Of a stretch of DNA of 64,000 nt, positions 11,638-21,364 are shown piece after piece (the stretch's first letter is position 1; each line of letters begins with the position of its first letter). This stretch comes from Mytilus galloprovincialis (Eukaryota > Mollusca > Bivalvia > Mytilida > Mytilidae), in NCBI RefSeq assembly GCF_965363235.1, contig NC_134840.1, positions 57,716,793 to 57,780,792 of the forward strand, given 5' to 3'. A program made the position numbers and the translations under genes. The notes under the pieces were generated by a model, which saw only the letters and a list, made by a program, of their open reading frames with translations, did not search any database and was not told where the DNA came from.

Positions 11638-12024
11638 TTTTTACTACCCGGTAAATGATTTTTAGGTTCACTGGACTGGAGGAGAAAAAACCAAAGACAG
11701 TCCTATCATGCAACTCTGTTTTCAATGCGTCTGTGCAAATGCGTGCGTGAAGAAATCAATCGGAAAGACATACTCTTTATGTCATTTCGGAAACAATAAA
11801 ATTGAGCATTGAAAACAAAAAGTCCCAAAACAGTATTATGTCACTCAGTCCATAAAACGTGCCGTCTTTTCGGTAAACGTATTTCGCTCTCAACTATCCG
11901 ACTATGCATGTCAAAACTTGGCATCAGACGGTTACATCAAATCAAGTTGCACTTCTCGTGGAAAATGAACGAGAACTGACACAACGGCAGCAAAAACTTG
12001 GGGAGTTGTGAATATTATCTCCTA

Positions 12025-12097
12025 AGCCCCCAGTGAGGATCGAACTCACGACCCCTGGTTTACAAGACCAGTGCTCTAACCACTGAGCTATGGAGGC
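12025..12097 (-). tRNA. tRNA-Thr(TGT), variant unit 14
   Basis: tRNA unchanged (anticodon 12062-12064); the 3' flank has C at 11980, shared only with unit 17. Confidence 0.96.
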
Positions 12098-12475
12098 TCT
12101 TGCTTCAGATTTGTGAAATTTCAACTCATAAAGCTAGGCCCTTTCTACTCAAAAGTGAAAACAGAAATCTTACAAAAACATCAAAATTCAACCAAGTGGA
12201 TGGAATCGTCTGCAATATTGGGATTTCAATTTCGCTGAATACACCCCAGTTCGTACCACCGAATTGAGTGCGAGGAAGTTTGCTGTTATGCAATCGAAGT
12301 CTTATCAATATTGACACGTCACCTTTTCCAATTAGATCAATGAAATTGTCTGATGTGAATGACAGACCTGAAACATCCTTTTTATCTCAAACAGACTTAA
12401 CTCTCAACTTGCATTGGTTGTAACAATGAAGGTTATCTCCTATAAGAACCCAAAATTGCTAAATGTTTTTCATCT

Positions 12476-12547
12476 GGGGGTATAGCTCAGTGGTAGAGCA
12501 TTCGACTGCAGATCGAGAGGTCCCCGGTTCGAACCCGGGTGCCCCCT
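12476..12547 (+). tRNA. tRNA-Cys(GCA)
   Basis: Reference sequence; anticodon 12508-12510. Confidence 0.96.
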
Positions 12548-12934
12548 TTTTTACTACCCGGTAAATGATTTTTAGGTTCACTGGACTGGAGGAGAAAAAA
12601 CCAAAGACAGTCCTATCATGCAACTCTGTTTTCAATGCGTCTGTGCAAATGCGTGCGTGAAGAAATCAATCGGAAAGACATACTCTTTATGTCATTTCGG
12701 AAACAATAAAATTGAGCATTGAAAACAAAAAGTCCCAAAACAGTATTATGTCACTCAGTCCATAAAACGTGCCGTCTTTTCGGTAAACGTATTTCGCTCT
12801 CAACTATCCGACTATGCATGTCAAAACTTGGCATCAGACGGTTACATAAAATCAAGTTGCACTTCTCGTGGAAAATGAACGAGAACTGATACAACGGCAG
12901 CAAAAACTTGGGGAGTTGTGAATATTATCTCCTA

Positions 12935-13007
12935 AGCCCCCAGTGAGGATCGAACTCACGACCCCTGGTTTACAAGACCAGTGCTCTAACCACTGAGCTA
13001 TGGAGGC
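12935..13007 (-). tRNA. tRNA-Thr(TGT)
   Basis: tRNA unchanged (anticodon 12972-12974); private A at 12848 in the 3' flank. Confidence 0.96.
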
Positions 13008-13385
13008 TCTTGCTTCAGATTTGTGAAATTTCAACTCATAAAGCTAGGCCCTTTCTACTCAAAAGTGAAAACAGAAATCTTACAAAAACATCAAAATTCA
13101 ACCAAGTGGATGGAATCGTCTGCAATATTGGGATTTCAATTTCGCTGAATACACCCCAGTTCGTACCACCGAATTGAGTGCGAGGAAGTTTGCTGTTATG
13201 CAATCGAAGTCTTATCAATATTGACACGTCACCTTTTCCAATTAGATCAATGAAATTGTCTGATGTGAATGACAGACCTGAAACATCCTTTTTATCTCAA
13301 ACAGACTTAACTCTCAACTTGCATTGGTTGTAACAATGAAGGTTATCTCCTATAAGAACCCAAAATTGCTAAATGTTTTTCATCT

Positions 13386-13457
13386 GGGGGTATAGCTCAG
13401 TGGTAGAGCATTCGACTGCAGATCGAGAGGTCCCCGGTTCGAACCCGGGTGCCCCCT
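13386..13457 (+). tRNA. tRNA-Cys(GCA)
   Basis: Reference sequence; anticodon 13418-13420. Confidence 0.96.
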
Positions 13458-13844
13458 TTTTTACTACCCGGTAAATGATTTTTAGGTTCACTGGACTGGA
13501 GGAGAAAAAACCAAAGACAGTCCTATCATGCAACTCTGTTTTCAATGCGTCTGTGCAAATGCGTGCGTGAAGAAATCAATCGGAAAGACATACTCTTTAT
13601 GTCATTTCGGAAACAATAAAATTGAGCATTGAAAACAAAAAGTCCCAAAACAGTATTATGTCACTCAGTCCATAAAACGTGCCGTCTTTTCGGTAAACGT
13701 ATTTCGCTCTCAACTATCCGACTATGCATGTCAAAACTTGGCATCAGACGGTTACATCAAATCAAGTTGCACTTCTCGTGGAAAATGAACGAGAACTGAT
13801 ACAACGGCAGCAAAAACTTGGGGAGTTGTGAATATTATCTCCTA

Positions 13845-13917
13845 AGCCCCCAGTGAGGATCGAACTCACGACCCCTGGTTTACAAGACCAGTGCTCTAAC
13901 CACTGAGCTATGGAGGC
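13845..13917 (-). tRNA. tRNA-Thr(TGT)
   Basis: Reference sequence; anticodon 13882-13884. Confidence 0.96.
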
Positions 13918-14295
13918 TCTTGCTTCAGATTTGTGAAATTTCAACTCATAAAGCTAGGCCCTTTCTACTCAAAAGTGAAAACAGAAATCTTACAAAAACA
14001 TCAAAATTCAACCAAGTGGATGGAATCGTCTGCAATATTGGGATTTCAATTTCGCTGAATACACCCCAGTTCGTACCACCGAATTGAGTGCGAGGAAGTT
14101 TGCTGTTATGCAATCGAAGTCTTATCAATATTGACACGTCACCTTTTCCAATTAGATCAATGAAATTGTCTGATGTGAATGACAGACCTGAAACATCCTT
14201 TTTATCTCAAACAGACTTAACTCTCAACTTGCATTGGTTGTAACAATGAAGGTTATCTCCTATAAGAACCCAAAATTGCTAAATGTTTTTCATCT

Positions 14296-14367
14296 GGGGG
14301 TATAGCTCAGTGGTAGAGCATTCGACTGCAGATCGAGAGGTCCCCGGTTCGAACCCGGGTGCCCCCT
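14296..14367 (+). tRNA. tRNA-Cys(GCA)
   Basis: Reference sequence; anticodon 14328-14330. Confidence 0.96.
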
Positions 14368-14754
14368 TTTTTACTACCCGGTAAATGATTTTTAGGTTCA
14401 CTGGACTGGAGGAGAAAAAACCAAAGACAGTCCTATCATGCAACTCTGTTTTCAATGCGTCTGTGCAAATGCGTGCGTGAAGAAATCAATCGGAAAGACA
14501 TACTCTTTATGTCATTTCGGAAACAATAAAATTGAGCATTGAAAACAAAAAGTCCCAAAACAGTATTATGTCACTCAGTCCATAAAACGTGCCGTCTTTT
14601 CGGTAAACGTATTTCGCTCTCAACTATCCGACTATGCATGTCAAAACTTGGCATCAGACGGTTACATCAAATCAAGTTGCACTTCTCGTGGAAAATGAAC
14701 GAGAACTGACACAACGGCAGCAAAAACTTGGGGAGTTGTGAATATTATCTCCTA

Positions 14755-14827
14755 AGCCCCCAGTGAGGATCGAACTCACGACCCCTGGTTTACAAGACCA
14801 GTGCTCTAACCACTGAGCTATGGAGGC
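14755..14827 (-). tRNA. tRNA-Thr(TGT), variant unit 17
   Basis: tRNA unchanged (anticodon 14792-14794); C at 14710 in the 3' flank, as in unit 14. Confidence 0.96.
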
Positions 14828-15205
14828 TCTTGCTTCAGATTTGTGAAATTTCAACTCATAAAGCTAGGCCCTTTCTACTCAAAAGTGAAAACAGAAATCT
14901 TACAAAAACATCAAAATTCAACCAAGTGGATGGAATCGTCTGCAATATTGGGATTTCAATTTCGCTGAATACACCCCAGTTCGTACCACCGAATTGAGTG
15001 CGAGGAAGTTTGCTGTTATGCAATCGAAGTCTTATCAATATTGACACGTCACCTTTTCCAATTAGATCAATGAAATTGTCTGATGTGAATGACAGACCTG
15101 AAACATCCTTTTTATCTCAAACAGACTTAACTCTCAACTTGCATTGGTTGTAACAATGAAGGTTATCTCCTATAAGAACCCAAAATTGCTAAATGTTTTT
15201 CATCT

Positions 15206-15277
15206 GGGGGTATAGCTCAGTGGTAGAGCATTCGACTGCAGATCGAGAGGTCCCCGGTTCGAACCCGGGTGCCCCCT
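15206..15277 (+). tRNA. tRNA-Cys(GCA)
   Basis: Last complete tRNA before LINE A; anticodon 15238-15240. Confidence 0.96.
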
Positions 15278-15615
15278 TTTTTACTACCCGGTAAATGATT
15301 TTTAGGTTCACTGGACTGGAGGAGAAAAAACCAAAGACAGTCCTATCATGCAACTCTGTTTTCAATGCGTCTGTGCAAATGCGTGCGTGAAGAAATCAAT
15401 CGGAAAGACATACTCTTTATGTCATTTCGGAAACAATAAAATTGAGCATTGAAAACAAAAAGTCCCAAAACAGTATTATGTCACTCAGTCCATAAAACGT
15501 GCCGTCTTTTCGGTAAACGTATTTCGCTCTCAACTATCCGACTATGCATGTCAAAACTTGGCATCAGACGGTTACATCAAATCAAGTTGCACTTCTCGTG
15601 GAAAATGAACGAGAA

Positions 15616-15717
15616 CTGATACAACGGCAGCAAAAACTTGGGGAGTTGTGAATATTATCTCCTAAGCCCCCAGTGAGGATCGAACTCACGACCCCTGGTT
15701 TACAAGACCAGTGCTCT
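15616..15717. repeat. LINE A target-site duplication, left copy (102 bp)
   Basis: This is unit positions 146-247, identical to 21604-21705 on the other side of LINE A. It covers the last 53 nt of tRNA-Thr and its T-run terminator. It is far longer than the usual 7-20 bp of L1-type insertions. Confidence 0.7.
15665..15717 (-). pseudogene. tRNA-Thr 3' fragment at LINE A
   Basis: Only tRNA positions 21-73 remain (anticodon 15702-15704); positions 1-20, including most of the A-box, are displaced by the LINE. Without them the fragment should not be transcribed as a tRNA. Confidence 0.95.
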
Positions 15718-15732
15718 TTTTTTTTTTTTTTT
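15717..15732 (-). other. LINE A poly(A) tail
   Basis: A run of 16 T on the plus strand is the A tail of the minus-strand element, joined directly to tRNA-Thr. One T is ambiguous and may belong to the tRNA gene. The pure, short tail fits target-primed reverse transcription. Confidence 0.85.
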
Positions 15733-15869
15733 ATCTTTATTCATAAAACATTTGAAATATACAGCATGTTATGACAATTTATATACATAGTATTTACACA
15801 AACAACACATGAGTATCAATTAGTCCATATACAAAAGTTTTTTGTTTTTTGTTTTTTTATATTCTAAGT
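15733..15869 (-). other. LINE A 3' UTR with AATAAA signal
   Basis: This short 137-bp 3' UTR follows the ORF2 stop. AATAAA (15736-15741, minus strand) sits 3 nt from the poly(A) tail. The terminal AATAAAGAT is identical in LINE B although the rest of the 3' UTR is not, so it may be part of the 3' recognition sequence. Confidence 0.75.
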
Positions 15870-18236
15870 CTATAAGTAAAACAATAAAATGTCATCAGTC
15901 TCTTTTAAAATTGGATTGTGTTCAATAAAATATTTCTCAAACACATTCTCTTTGTTAGTTCTTTTACAATATGCATGGAAATATGTAACATAATTCTTCA
16001 TTGTATATTTGAAAAAAGTGATGAGATTGAAATTTAAGGTAGAACGTTTTACAATCTGACGTTTTTTCATGATACACAGTCTAACAATCGATAAGAAAAA
16101 ATTCACAAAAACAACATTTACACTTTTGAATTTCCCTGACATGCCTAACAAAATCAGCTTTCTATAACCTTGTGTTACAATCACATCCGTTTCACATCGT
16201 TCCAACAATTTAACCAACAATTGGTTAATATAATCATGAAAAGACACTAACATTTGACAATCTAGAAAAATATGTAGCAAATCCTCAATATCAGATTGAC
16301 AACTGTCACATATGTTTGTATCCATCAATCCAATTCTCTTTAGTTTGACATTTGTAAAAATTCTATTGTGCATTAGCTTAAAATCTAATTGAACACAATC
16401 TGGTGGCTTCCAGTAATTGTGTACCGATTTCCACATATTACAGAATGGTAAAGTTTGTTCATTCAAAATTTCTAACCAAAATTGCTCAACATCTGGCTTG
16501 ATAAAAACTTTTGATATTAAAATCTCATAAAAATCTTTTGTTTTGCAATTAATTAAATCTTTCCCCTTATCACCAAAGGTTACAATAAAATATGGTGACT
16601 TATCTCTATTAGCATCAAAAACACCATGCTTGATACATTTCTTCCAATCTTCTGGAATACATTCAATTAATTCTCTATATTGACATTGTAACTGTTTAAC
16701 ATTTACGTCATCATACATATCTAAAACCATTTCTTTGACAGCATTAAAAGACAAAAAACCGGGAATAACTTCAAAACACAAATCTTTGATTTGAGTTATA
16801 CCCGCTACAATAAAATGTTGCCAAAAGGCAATTTTTCCTTGTACTTTTATATCTGGATTTAAAAACAGAGGTTGTTGTAAAATATCCATAGATTTCATAT
16901 CTACATCTATGAAAGATTTAACATATTGCCAAGCATCTATCATTTCAATATAAAATTTAGGAAGTAATTTACAATCTTCCTTATTAAGTGTCATACAAAA
17001 ACAGTAATTATCAATATTCATACCACGAATTTTTCTTAAAAAATATTTCATGGTATTTTTCCACATAGCTGTACATTCCTCATTGAAATATCTACTAACA
17101 AATTTCAACCTGAATGATAATAATTTTAAATATATATCTGGATAATTTATTCCACCCTCATCTTTTTTCCCCACTAAAACTCTATACTTTACTAAATGCG
17201 ACGCATGACCCCATAAAAAATCTAAACAACACTTTTTGATATCATCTAAAGCCCATTCAGGTATCGAGGTTATAGCTATGGTATACCAAAGCCTAGACAT
17301 AAGTAATGTAGAAACAACAGTTGCTCTTCCAAAAAGCGTTAACTGTCTTTGTTGCCACAACTTAGTAATTGCTTTTATTTTCTTTACCTTGTCTTTCCAA
17401 TTAAGTTCATCACACATATTCTTATTTTTACCTACATATACACCTAAAACCTGAACACAATCCTCACAATATTTGAGCCCAATATGTTCTTGCTCTGCGA
17501 GACTAATTTTAGCAGTACCTATGCACAATATCTCAGATTTTGACTTGTTTACTTTTGATCCTGATGCTTTGCCATATCTATCAAATACATCCATAGTTTT
17601 ACAAATAGAATTCTTATCACCTAAAGTCAAAGTTGTGTCATCTGCATGTTGATAAATAAGTGACATAATATTTACATGTGGTATTACTACTCCCTTTATA
17701 TCAATACATTTACTTATTGCACATTGCAAAGGTTCAGCTGACAATACATACAAAAGAGCGCTAATAGGGCACCCTTGACGAATACCATTGCTAATCTTAA
17801 AATATTTTGTTAAAAAACCATTACATTTTATGGAACTCTTTATATCTGTATAAAATATTTCTATCCATTTAATAAATCTTTCACCAAAACCATATCTTTT
17901 AAGAACAGAAATAAGATATGTGTGAGACACTTTATCAAAAGCTTTTTCCTGGTCCATTTTTACAATATACCCTTCTAAACCTTCAGACTCAATTATATCA
18001 ATAATATCTCTAATGCTAGCTATTGCATCAGCTATGTCTCTACCCGGTATGCAACATGTTTGAAATATTGATATAATTCTACTCAAAACCTTTTTAAAAC
18101 GATTAGCCATTATTTTTGCTAAAATTTTATAATCTACTTGAAGTAATGATATTGGTCTATAATTTTTCAAACATTTCCTTTCACCTTTGTTTTTATATAT
18201 CAAACTTATTATACCACATTTCATTGATCTAGACAT
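15870..18236 (-). CDS. LINE A ORF2, 3' part: reverse transcriptase and C-terminal zinc motif
   Basis: This 788-codon frame continues ORF2 in the frame one nucleotide away. Reverse transcriptase motifs are YRPISLLQVDYK (26-37), motif A MDQEKAFD (94-101, catalytic D95), motif B NGIRQGCPIS (150-159) and motif C HADD (197-200, catalytic D199 and D200). Near the C-terminus a Cx2Cx8Hx4C cluster (in CDSCQSDIEDLLHIFLDC) matches the Cys/His motif of L1-type ORF2 proteins. No RNase H domain is apparent. The ATG at 18236 is internal to ORF2 and probably not a natural start. The catalytic residues are all present, but the upstream frameshift separates this part from the endonuclease. Confidence 0.85.
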   Translation of the reverse strand: MSRSMKCGIISLIYKNKGERKCLKNYRPISLLQVDYKILAKIMANRFKKVLSRIISIFQTCCIPGRDIADAIASIRDIIDIIESEGLEGYIVKMDQEKAFDKVSHTYLISVLKRYGFGERFIKWIEIFYTDIKSSIKCNGFLTKYFKISNGIRQGCPISALLYVLSAEPLQCAISKCIDIKGVVIPHVNIMSLIYQHADDTTLTLGDKNSICKTMDVFDRYGKASGSKVNKSKSEILCIGTAKISLAEQEHIGLKYCEDCVQVLGVYVGKNKNMCDELNWKDKVKKIKAITKLWQQRQLTLFGRATVVSTLLMSRLWYTIAITSIPEWALDDIKKCCLDFLWGHASHLVKYRVLVGKKDEGGINYPDIYLKLLSFRLKFVSRYFNEECTAMWKNTMKYFLRKIRGMNIDNYCFCMTLNKEDCKLLPKFYIEMIDAWQYVKSFIDVDMKSMDILQQPLFLNPDIKVQGKIAFWQHFIVAGITQIKDLCFEVIPGFLSFNAVKEMVLDMYDDVNVKQLQCQYRELIECIPEDWKKCIKHGVFDANRDKSPYFIVTFGDKGKDLINCKTKDFYEILISKVFIKPDVEQFWLEILNEQTLPFCNMWKSVHNYWKPPDCVQLDFKLMHNRIFTNVKLKRIGLMDTNICDSCQSDIEDLLHIFLDCQMLVSFHDYINQLLVKLLERCETDVIVTQGYRKLILLGMSGKFKSVNVVFVNFFLSIVRLCIMKKRQIVKRSTLNFNLITFFKYTMKNYVTYFHAYCKRTNKENVFEKYFIEHNPILKETDDILLFYL

Positions 18237-19755
18237 ACATAATTGTTCTTCTACAGTTTGAAAAAGCTTTAAAAGAACTAAAAAATGTACAATAAAATTC
18301 TACTGTCAAACCATCTGATCCTGGACTTTTGTTTTTTGACATTTTTTTAAGGGAAAATTCAATCTCTTGTAAAGAAATATCTTCATCACACATAATACTA
18401 TCATCTTCTGTAATTTTAACATCAACATTTTCTAAAAATTCATTCATAACAGTTTCATCAATTTCAACACTTGAGTATAGTTTCTTATAAAATTTATACT
18501 CGACATCCAAAATATCTTCTGTGTTACAAACACTTTCATTGTTATCATTCAATAACTCTTTGATACAATTTGATTCTTGTTTATGTTTCTCAAGTTGTAA
18601 AAAATATTTTGTACATTTGTCGCTTTCAGTAGCCCAGTATGCCTTTGAGCGAAGAATTGCTCCTTTACATCTTTCTTCTTCCAAAGCACTTAATTCCATC
18701 TTTAAATTTTCATAATAAGCTAAATCAACAATTTCACCATTAGCTATTCTTTCAGATATTCTTTGTAATCTACTCTGTATAGAAAAAAATTTAGAATGTT
18801 TCTCTTTGAAAATTCTTTTTCCAAAAACTTGACTAAACTTTTTAATTTTATATTTCAGGTTATCCCACCATATTAAAAATTCAGTGCCATACAATGGACA
18901 CTTTTTTGCTTCTTCTATAGTATTTTTAATCTTCTCAATATACTCATCATTTGTAAGTAAAGAATTATTCAATATCCACAACCCTGGTCCTTTTTCCACA
19001 TTTTCAAAATTAATTTTCATTTCTACAAAACTATGATCACTCAAAGAAGTATCATAGTGAAAAATATTTTGTATAAATACAGTTAATTGTCTATTCACCA
19101 AAAAATAATCCAGCCTAGACTGTTTTAAAACTCCATTATATATCATTTTCCTAGAAAACACTCTTTTATTGGGATTTCTAAATCTCCAAATATCATACAA
19201 ATCCGAATCATTCATCAAATGTTCCAACTTTCTAAAAGCATTATCAACCTTATGACCTGTTTTGGTACATCTATCTAGGTCAGACAATGTGGTATTCCAG
19301 TCACCACCTATAATAATGTTATCAAAATTCAACATATAATTTTGTAAAAAGCTAAAAAATTCTACCCTTTCATTGACGTTATTTGGTGCATATATGTTAA
19401 CAATATTACAAACAATATCATTATATTGAAATTCTATATGAATAAATCTACCATGTTCATCATTATGTACAAGTTTTACATTTTCACAATATTTTCTACT
19501 TACTAAAATAGCAACACCTTGCCTTCTATTTATGCCATTACTCATCAATATTTTACCATTATACAATTGTTCAATACTTTCAACTAACTCAATATCCCAA
19601 AATGTTTCTTGTAATAACAATATATCAATATTTCTTTCATTAGCAATTGAAAAATATTTTTTACAATTAACTATATTTCTCAGGCCATTACAGTTGTGAC
19701 TCACTAACAGTACCATGGCTAAGTACAGTAATAAAATAAAAATTTTACAATCCAT
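18229..19755 (-). CDS. LINE A ORF2, 5' part: APE-type endonuclease (frame broken at its end)
   Basis: This 508-codon frame encodes the endonuclease that nicks the target and the linker to the reverse transcriptase. Endonuclease landmarks are NCNG (21-24), QE (49-50), GGDWN (150-154), RLDYF (214-218) and SDH (239-241), with the same spacing as in LINE B. A KNKSPGSDG motif lies just before the break. Compared with LINE B, the frame is lost near 18280, where about 14 nt are missing; the last 16 residues are out-of-frame read-out. The ATG at 19755 overlaps the ORF1 stop. A second Met at residue 14 is conserved in both elements and sits right before the endonuclease core, so it may be the true start. 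Confidence 0.85.
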   Translation of the reverse strand: MDCKIFILLLYLAMVLLVSHNCNGLRNIVNCKKYFSIANERNIDILLLQETFWDIELVESIEQLYNGKILMSNGINRRQGVAILVSRKYCENVKLVHNDEHGRFIHIEFQYNDIVCNIVNIYAPNNVNERVEFFSFLQNYMLNFDNIIIGGDWNTTLSDLDRCTKTGHKVDNAFRKLEHLMNDSDLYDIWRFRNPNKRVFSRKMIYNGVLKQSRLDYFLVNRQLTVFIQNIFHYDTSLSDHSFVEMKINFENVEKGPGLWILNNSLLTNDEYIEKIKNTIEEAKKCPLYGTEFLIWWDNLKYKIKKFSQVFGKRIFKEKHSKFFSIQSRLQRISERIANGEIVDLAYYENLKMELSALEEERCKGAILRSKAYWATESDKCTKYFLQLEKHKQESNCIKELLNDNNESVCNTEDILDVEYKFYKKLYSSVEIDETVMNEFLENVDVKITEDDSIMCDEDISLQEIEFSLKKMSKNKSPGSDGLTVEFYCTFFSSFKAFSNCRRTIMYV

Positions 19756-21364
19756 TTTTACCTTTTTTTACATACGGAGCTGATCTAACCTTAACTTTAT
19801 CAACCTTAGGAAAAAATTTCATTATATTTCTTCTTGTTTTGACTGACTTTTTTAATTGACTTTGTTTAAATCTTGAACCAGAGACACTTAAAATATTTTC
19901 ATTTTTCCTGTCTCTACCGGTTGCACCATCAACACAACCAGATACATGTTCTTCATTATCACTATTCTCATCAAAAGACTCATAGTCAGTTTCCATACTC
20001 TCCAAATTTTCACTCTCATTTTCAGTTTCATTATCACTGATCTCTACATTATCTTTAGTAACAAAATTATCTACTTGAGTATCATTGCACTTGTGTACAT
20101 CAACATTAATGACAATATCATTTTTATCATTTACATTTTTGACATTAAGACTAAGTTCATTATCAAAGTCATCTTCTTTCTTTTCTTGAACCTTTTCTTT
20201 TGTCCCTTCTTCACTCCTCTTGGTCTCTGTCTGCACAGGAACCTTTGAATCATCATTGGCTTCTTCCCTTGAAATGTTGTCACCATTATTCTTCACGTCC
20301 AATTCATCTACCATATTCGCCTCTTCATTATCTTCACCATCTTCTTCAGGAAGCTGATCATCACTACCATCTTGCCTTGATACAAGAGCTTCATCATTTC
20401 CCTCCATTTCATTCTCATTTTCATCAATTTGAATTATCTCATCTACTTGTTCATTGCTATCAATTCCAGAGCCTGTCGTGCCTTGTACGCCACAAGAACA
20501 GTCATTGTAATGTTGTTTGCATACCGCGCAATAACATACACAAGGTTTTCCTCTGCAATATGGGCAAATTCCATCATCCTCCTTTTTACAAAAACATCTA
20601 TTAGGCAAGCTGCGGCATGTATCACACTTCTTCGCAGTACATTCTCTCATTTTATGTCCCTGCTCATCACAACCCTCACAAATTAGCTGTGGACATTGTC
20701 TGTACTTGTGATGAGGGGATCCACACTTATTACACAATGTTCTTTGATGATTATGAACAACTCGAAAAAATTTCGGTCCTAAACCTGTTTCAAATTTCAT
20801 TGACCACGGCAATGAAACCATTCCAGGAGGAAATTTGACATGAACATATCGCGTTCCATCTGCCACTTGTGTCCTCGGATGAACATGTCTAAACAGGTCA
20901 GATTTTATTTCACATCCTTTATTGATCAACGGTTGTAAGATTTCTTCATCGTCCATGTATGCTGGTAGATGCATAATTGACACAACTACCACATCATTAA
21001 ATTGAAATATACAATTAAATTTATCTTCTCCAATTTCAACTCCATTTGTCATTTTAATAGCGGTATCCTCATCGTCTGTTGTCACTTCATATGACAGTTT
21101 GTTTTCCGACGGAACAACGGCTAAAATTGTATTTTCTCCACATAAATTCTCTAAGATTTCAATCACTTTAGTAGCGGAATATTTCCAATTGGGTATATTG
21201 TCAATACGCACCGTACATTCTTTTCTATAAATCCTACTACCTCTTACAAATCTAGGTTCCTTATATTTATTCTTTTGTCTTTGATTTTCCTTTTCATTAA
21301 CTTTAACCACACTTTCTGGTGCTTTCTTATCCATTTTTCCAATGTCTTTTTGGTTTTTGGACAT
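19745..21364 (-). CDS. LINE A ORF1: nucleic-acid-binding protein with CCHC zinc knuckles
   Basis: This 539-residue protein is the first ORF of LINE A and should bind the element's RNA in the retrotransposition particle. A basic N-terminus (1-45) is followed by two stretches with RRM-like strand/helix alternation (about 48-125 and 127-195). Then come two perfect Cx2Cx4Hx4C knuckles (C211/C214/H219/C224 and C229/C232/H237/C242), a further Cys-rich segment (247-291) with one PCVC module, a long acidic region (about 300-490) and a basic C-terminus. This order resembles ORF1 of Tx1-group LINEs. Its TAA stop lies inside the start of ORF2 (11-nt overlap in a different frame). The frame is open throughout. 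Start chosen at the first ATG after the 5' UTR hairpin. Confidence 0.85.
   Translation of the reverse strand: MSKNQKDIGKMDKKAPESVVKVNEKENQRQKNKYKEPRFVRGSRIYRKECTVRIDNIPNWKYSATKVIEILENLCGENTILAVVPSENKLSYEVTTDDEDTAIKMTNGVEIGEDKFNCIFQFNDVVVVSIMHLPAYMDDEEILQPLINKGCEIKSDLFRHVHPRTQVADGTRYVHVKFPPGMVSLPWSMKFETGLGPKFFRVVHNHQRTLCNKCGSPHHKYRQCPQLICEGCDEQGHKMRECTAKKCDTCRSLPNRCFCKKEDDGICPYCRGKPCVCYCAVCKQHYNDCSCGVQGTTGSGIDSNEQVDEIIQIDENENEMEGNDEALVSRQDGSDDQLPEEDGEDNEEANMVDELDVKNNGDNISREEANDDSKVPVQTETKRSEEGTKEKVQEKKEDDFDNELSLNVKNVNDKNDIVINVDVHKCNDTQVDNFVTKDNVEISDNETENESENLESMETDYESFDENSDNEEHVSGCVDGATGRDRKNENILSVSGSRFKQSQLKKSVKTRRNIMKFFPKVDKVKVRSAPYVKKGKNGL

Larger units (their letters stand above)
1..15717. 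repeat. Tandem tRNA array, block 1 (910-bp unit, about 17.3 copies)
   Basis: The sequence starting at 1 recurs at 911, 1821 and so on with an exact 910-bp period. Each unit holds tRNA-Thr(TGT) on the minus strand (unit positions 195-267) and tRNA-Cys(GCA) on the plus strand (646-717), diverging from a 378-bp spacer; the other spacer is 387 bp. Copies differ at only a handful of positions. Units 5, 7 and 9 share two changes (unit positions 274 and 344), and units 7 and 9 share a third (184). Units 14 and 17 share C at position 150. The block ends inside the 18th tRNA-Thr, where LINE copy A is inserted. The array continues beyond the left edge of the window. Confidence 0.98.

Noticed and set aside
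18229-19755. Secretion signal at the hydrophobic N-terminus of ORF2
   Set aside because: The endonuclease works in the nucleus and a conserved Met at residue 14 suggests the stretch may not be translated.
20200-20604. Plus-strand ORFs opposite LINE A ORF1 (also 19946-20248, 20429-20686, 20617-20838)
   Set aside because: They are antisense shadows of the biased ORF1 coding sequence, with low-complexity or His-rich translations.
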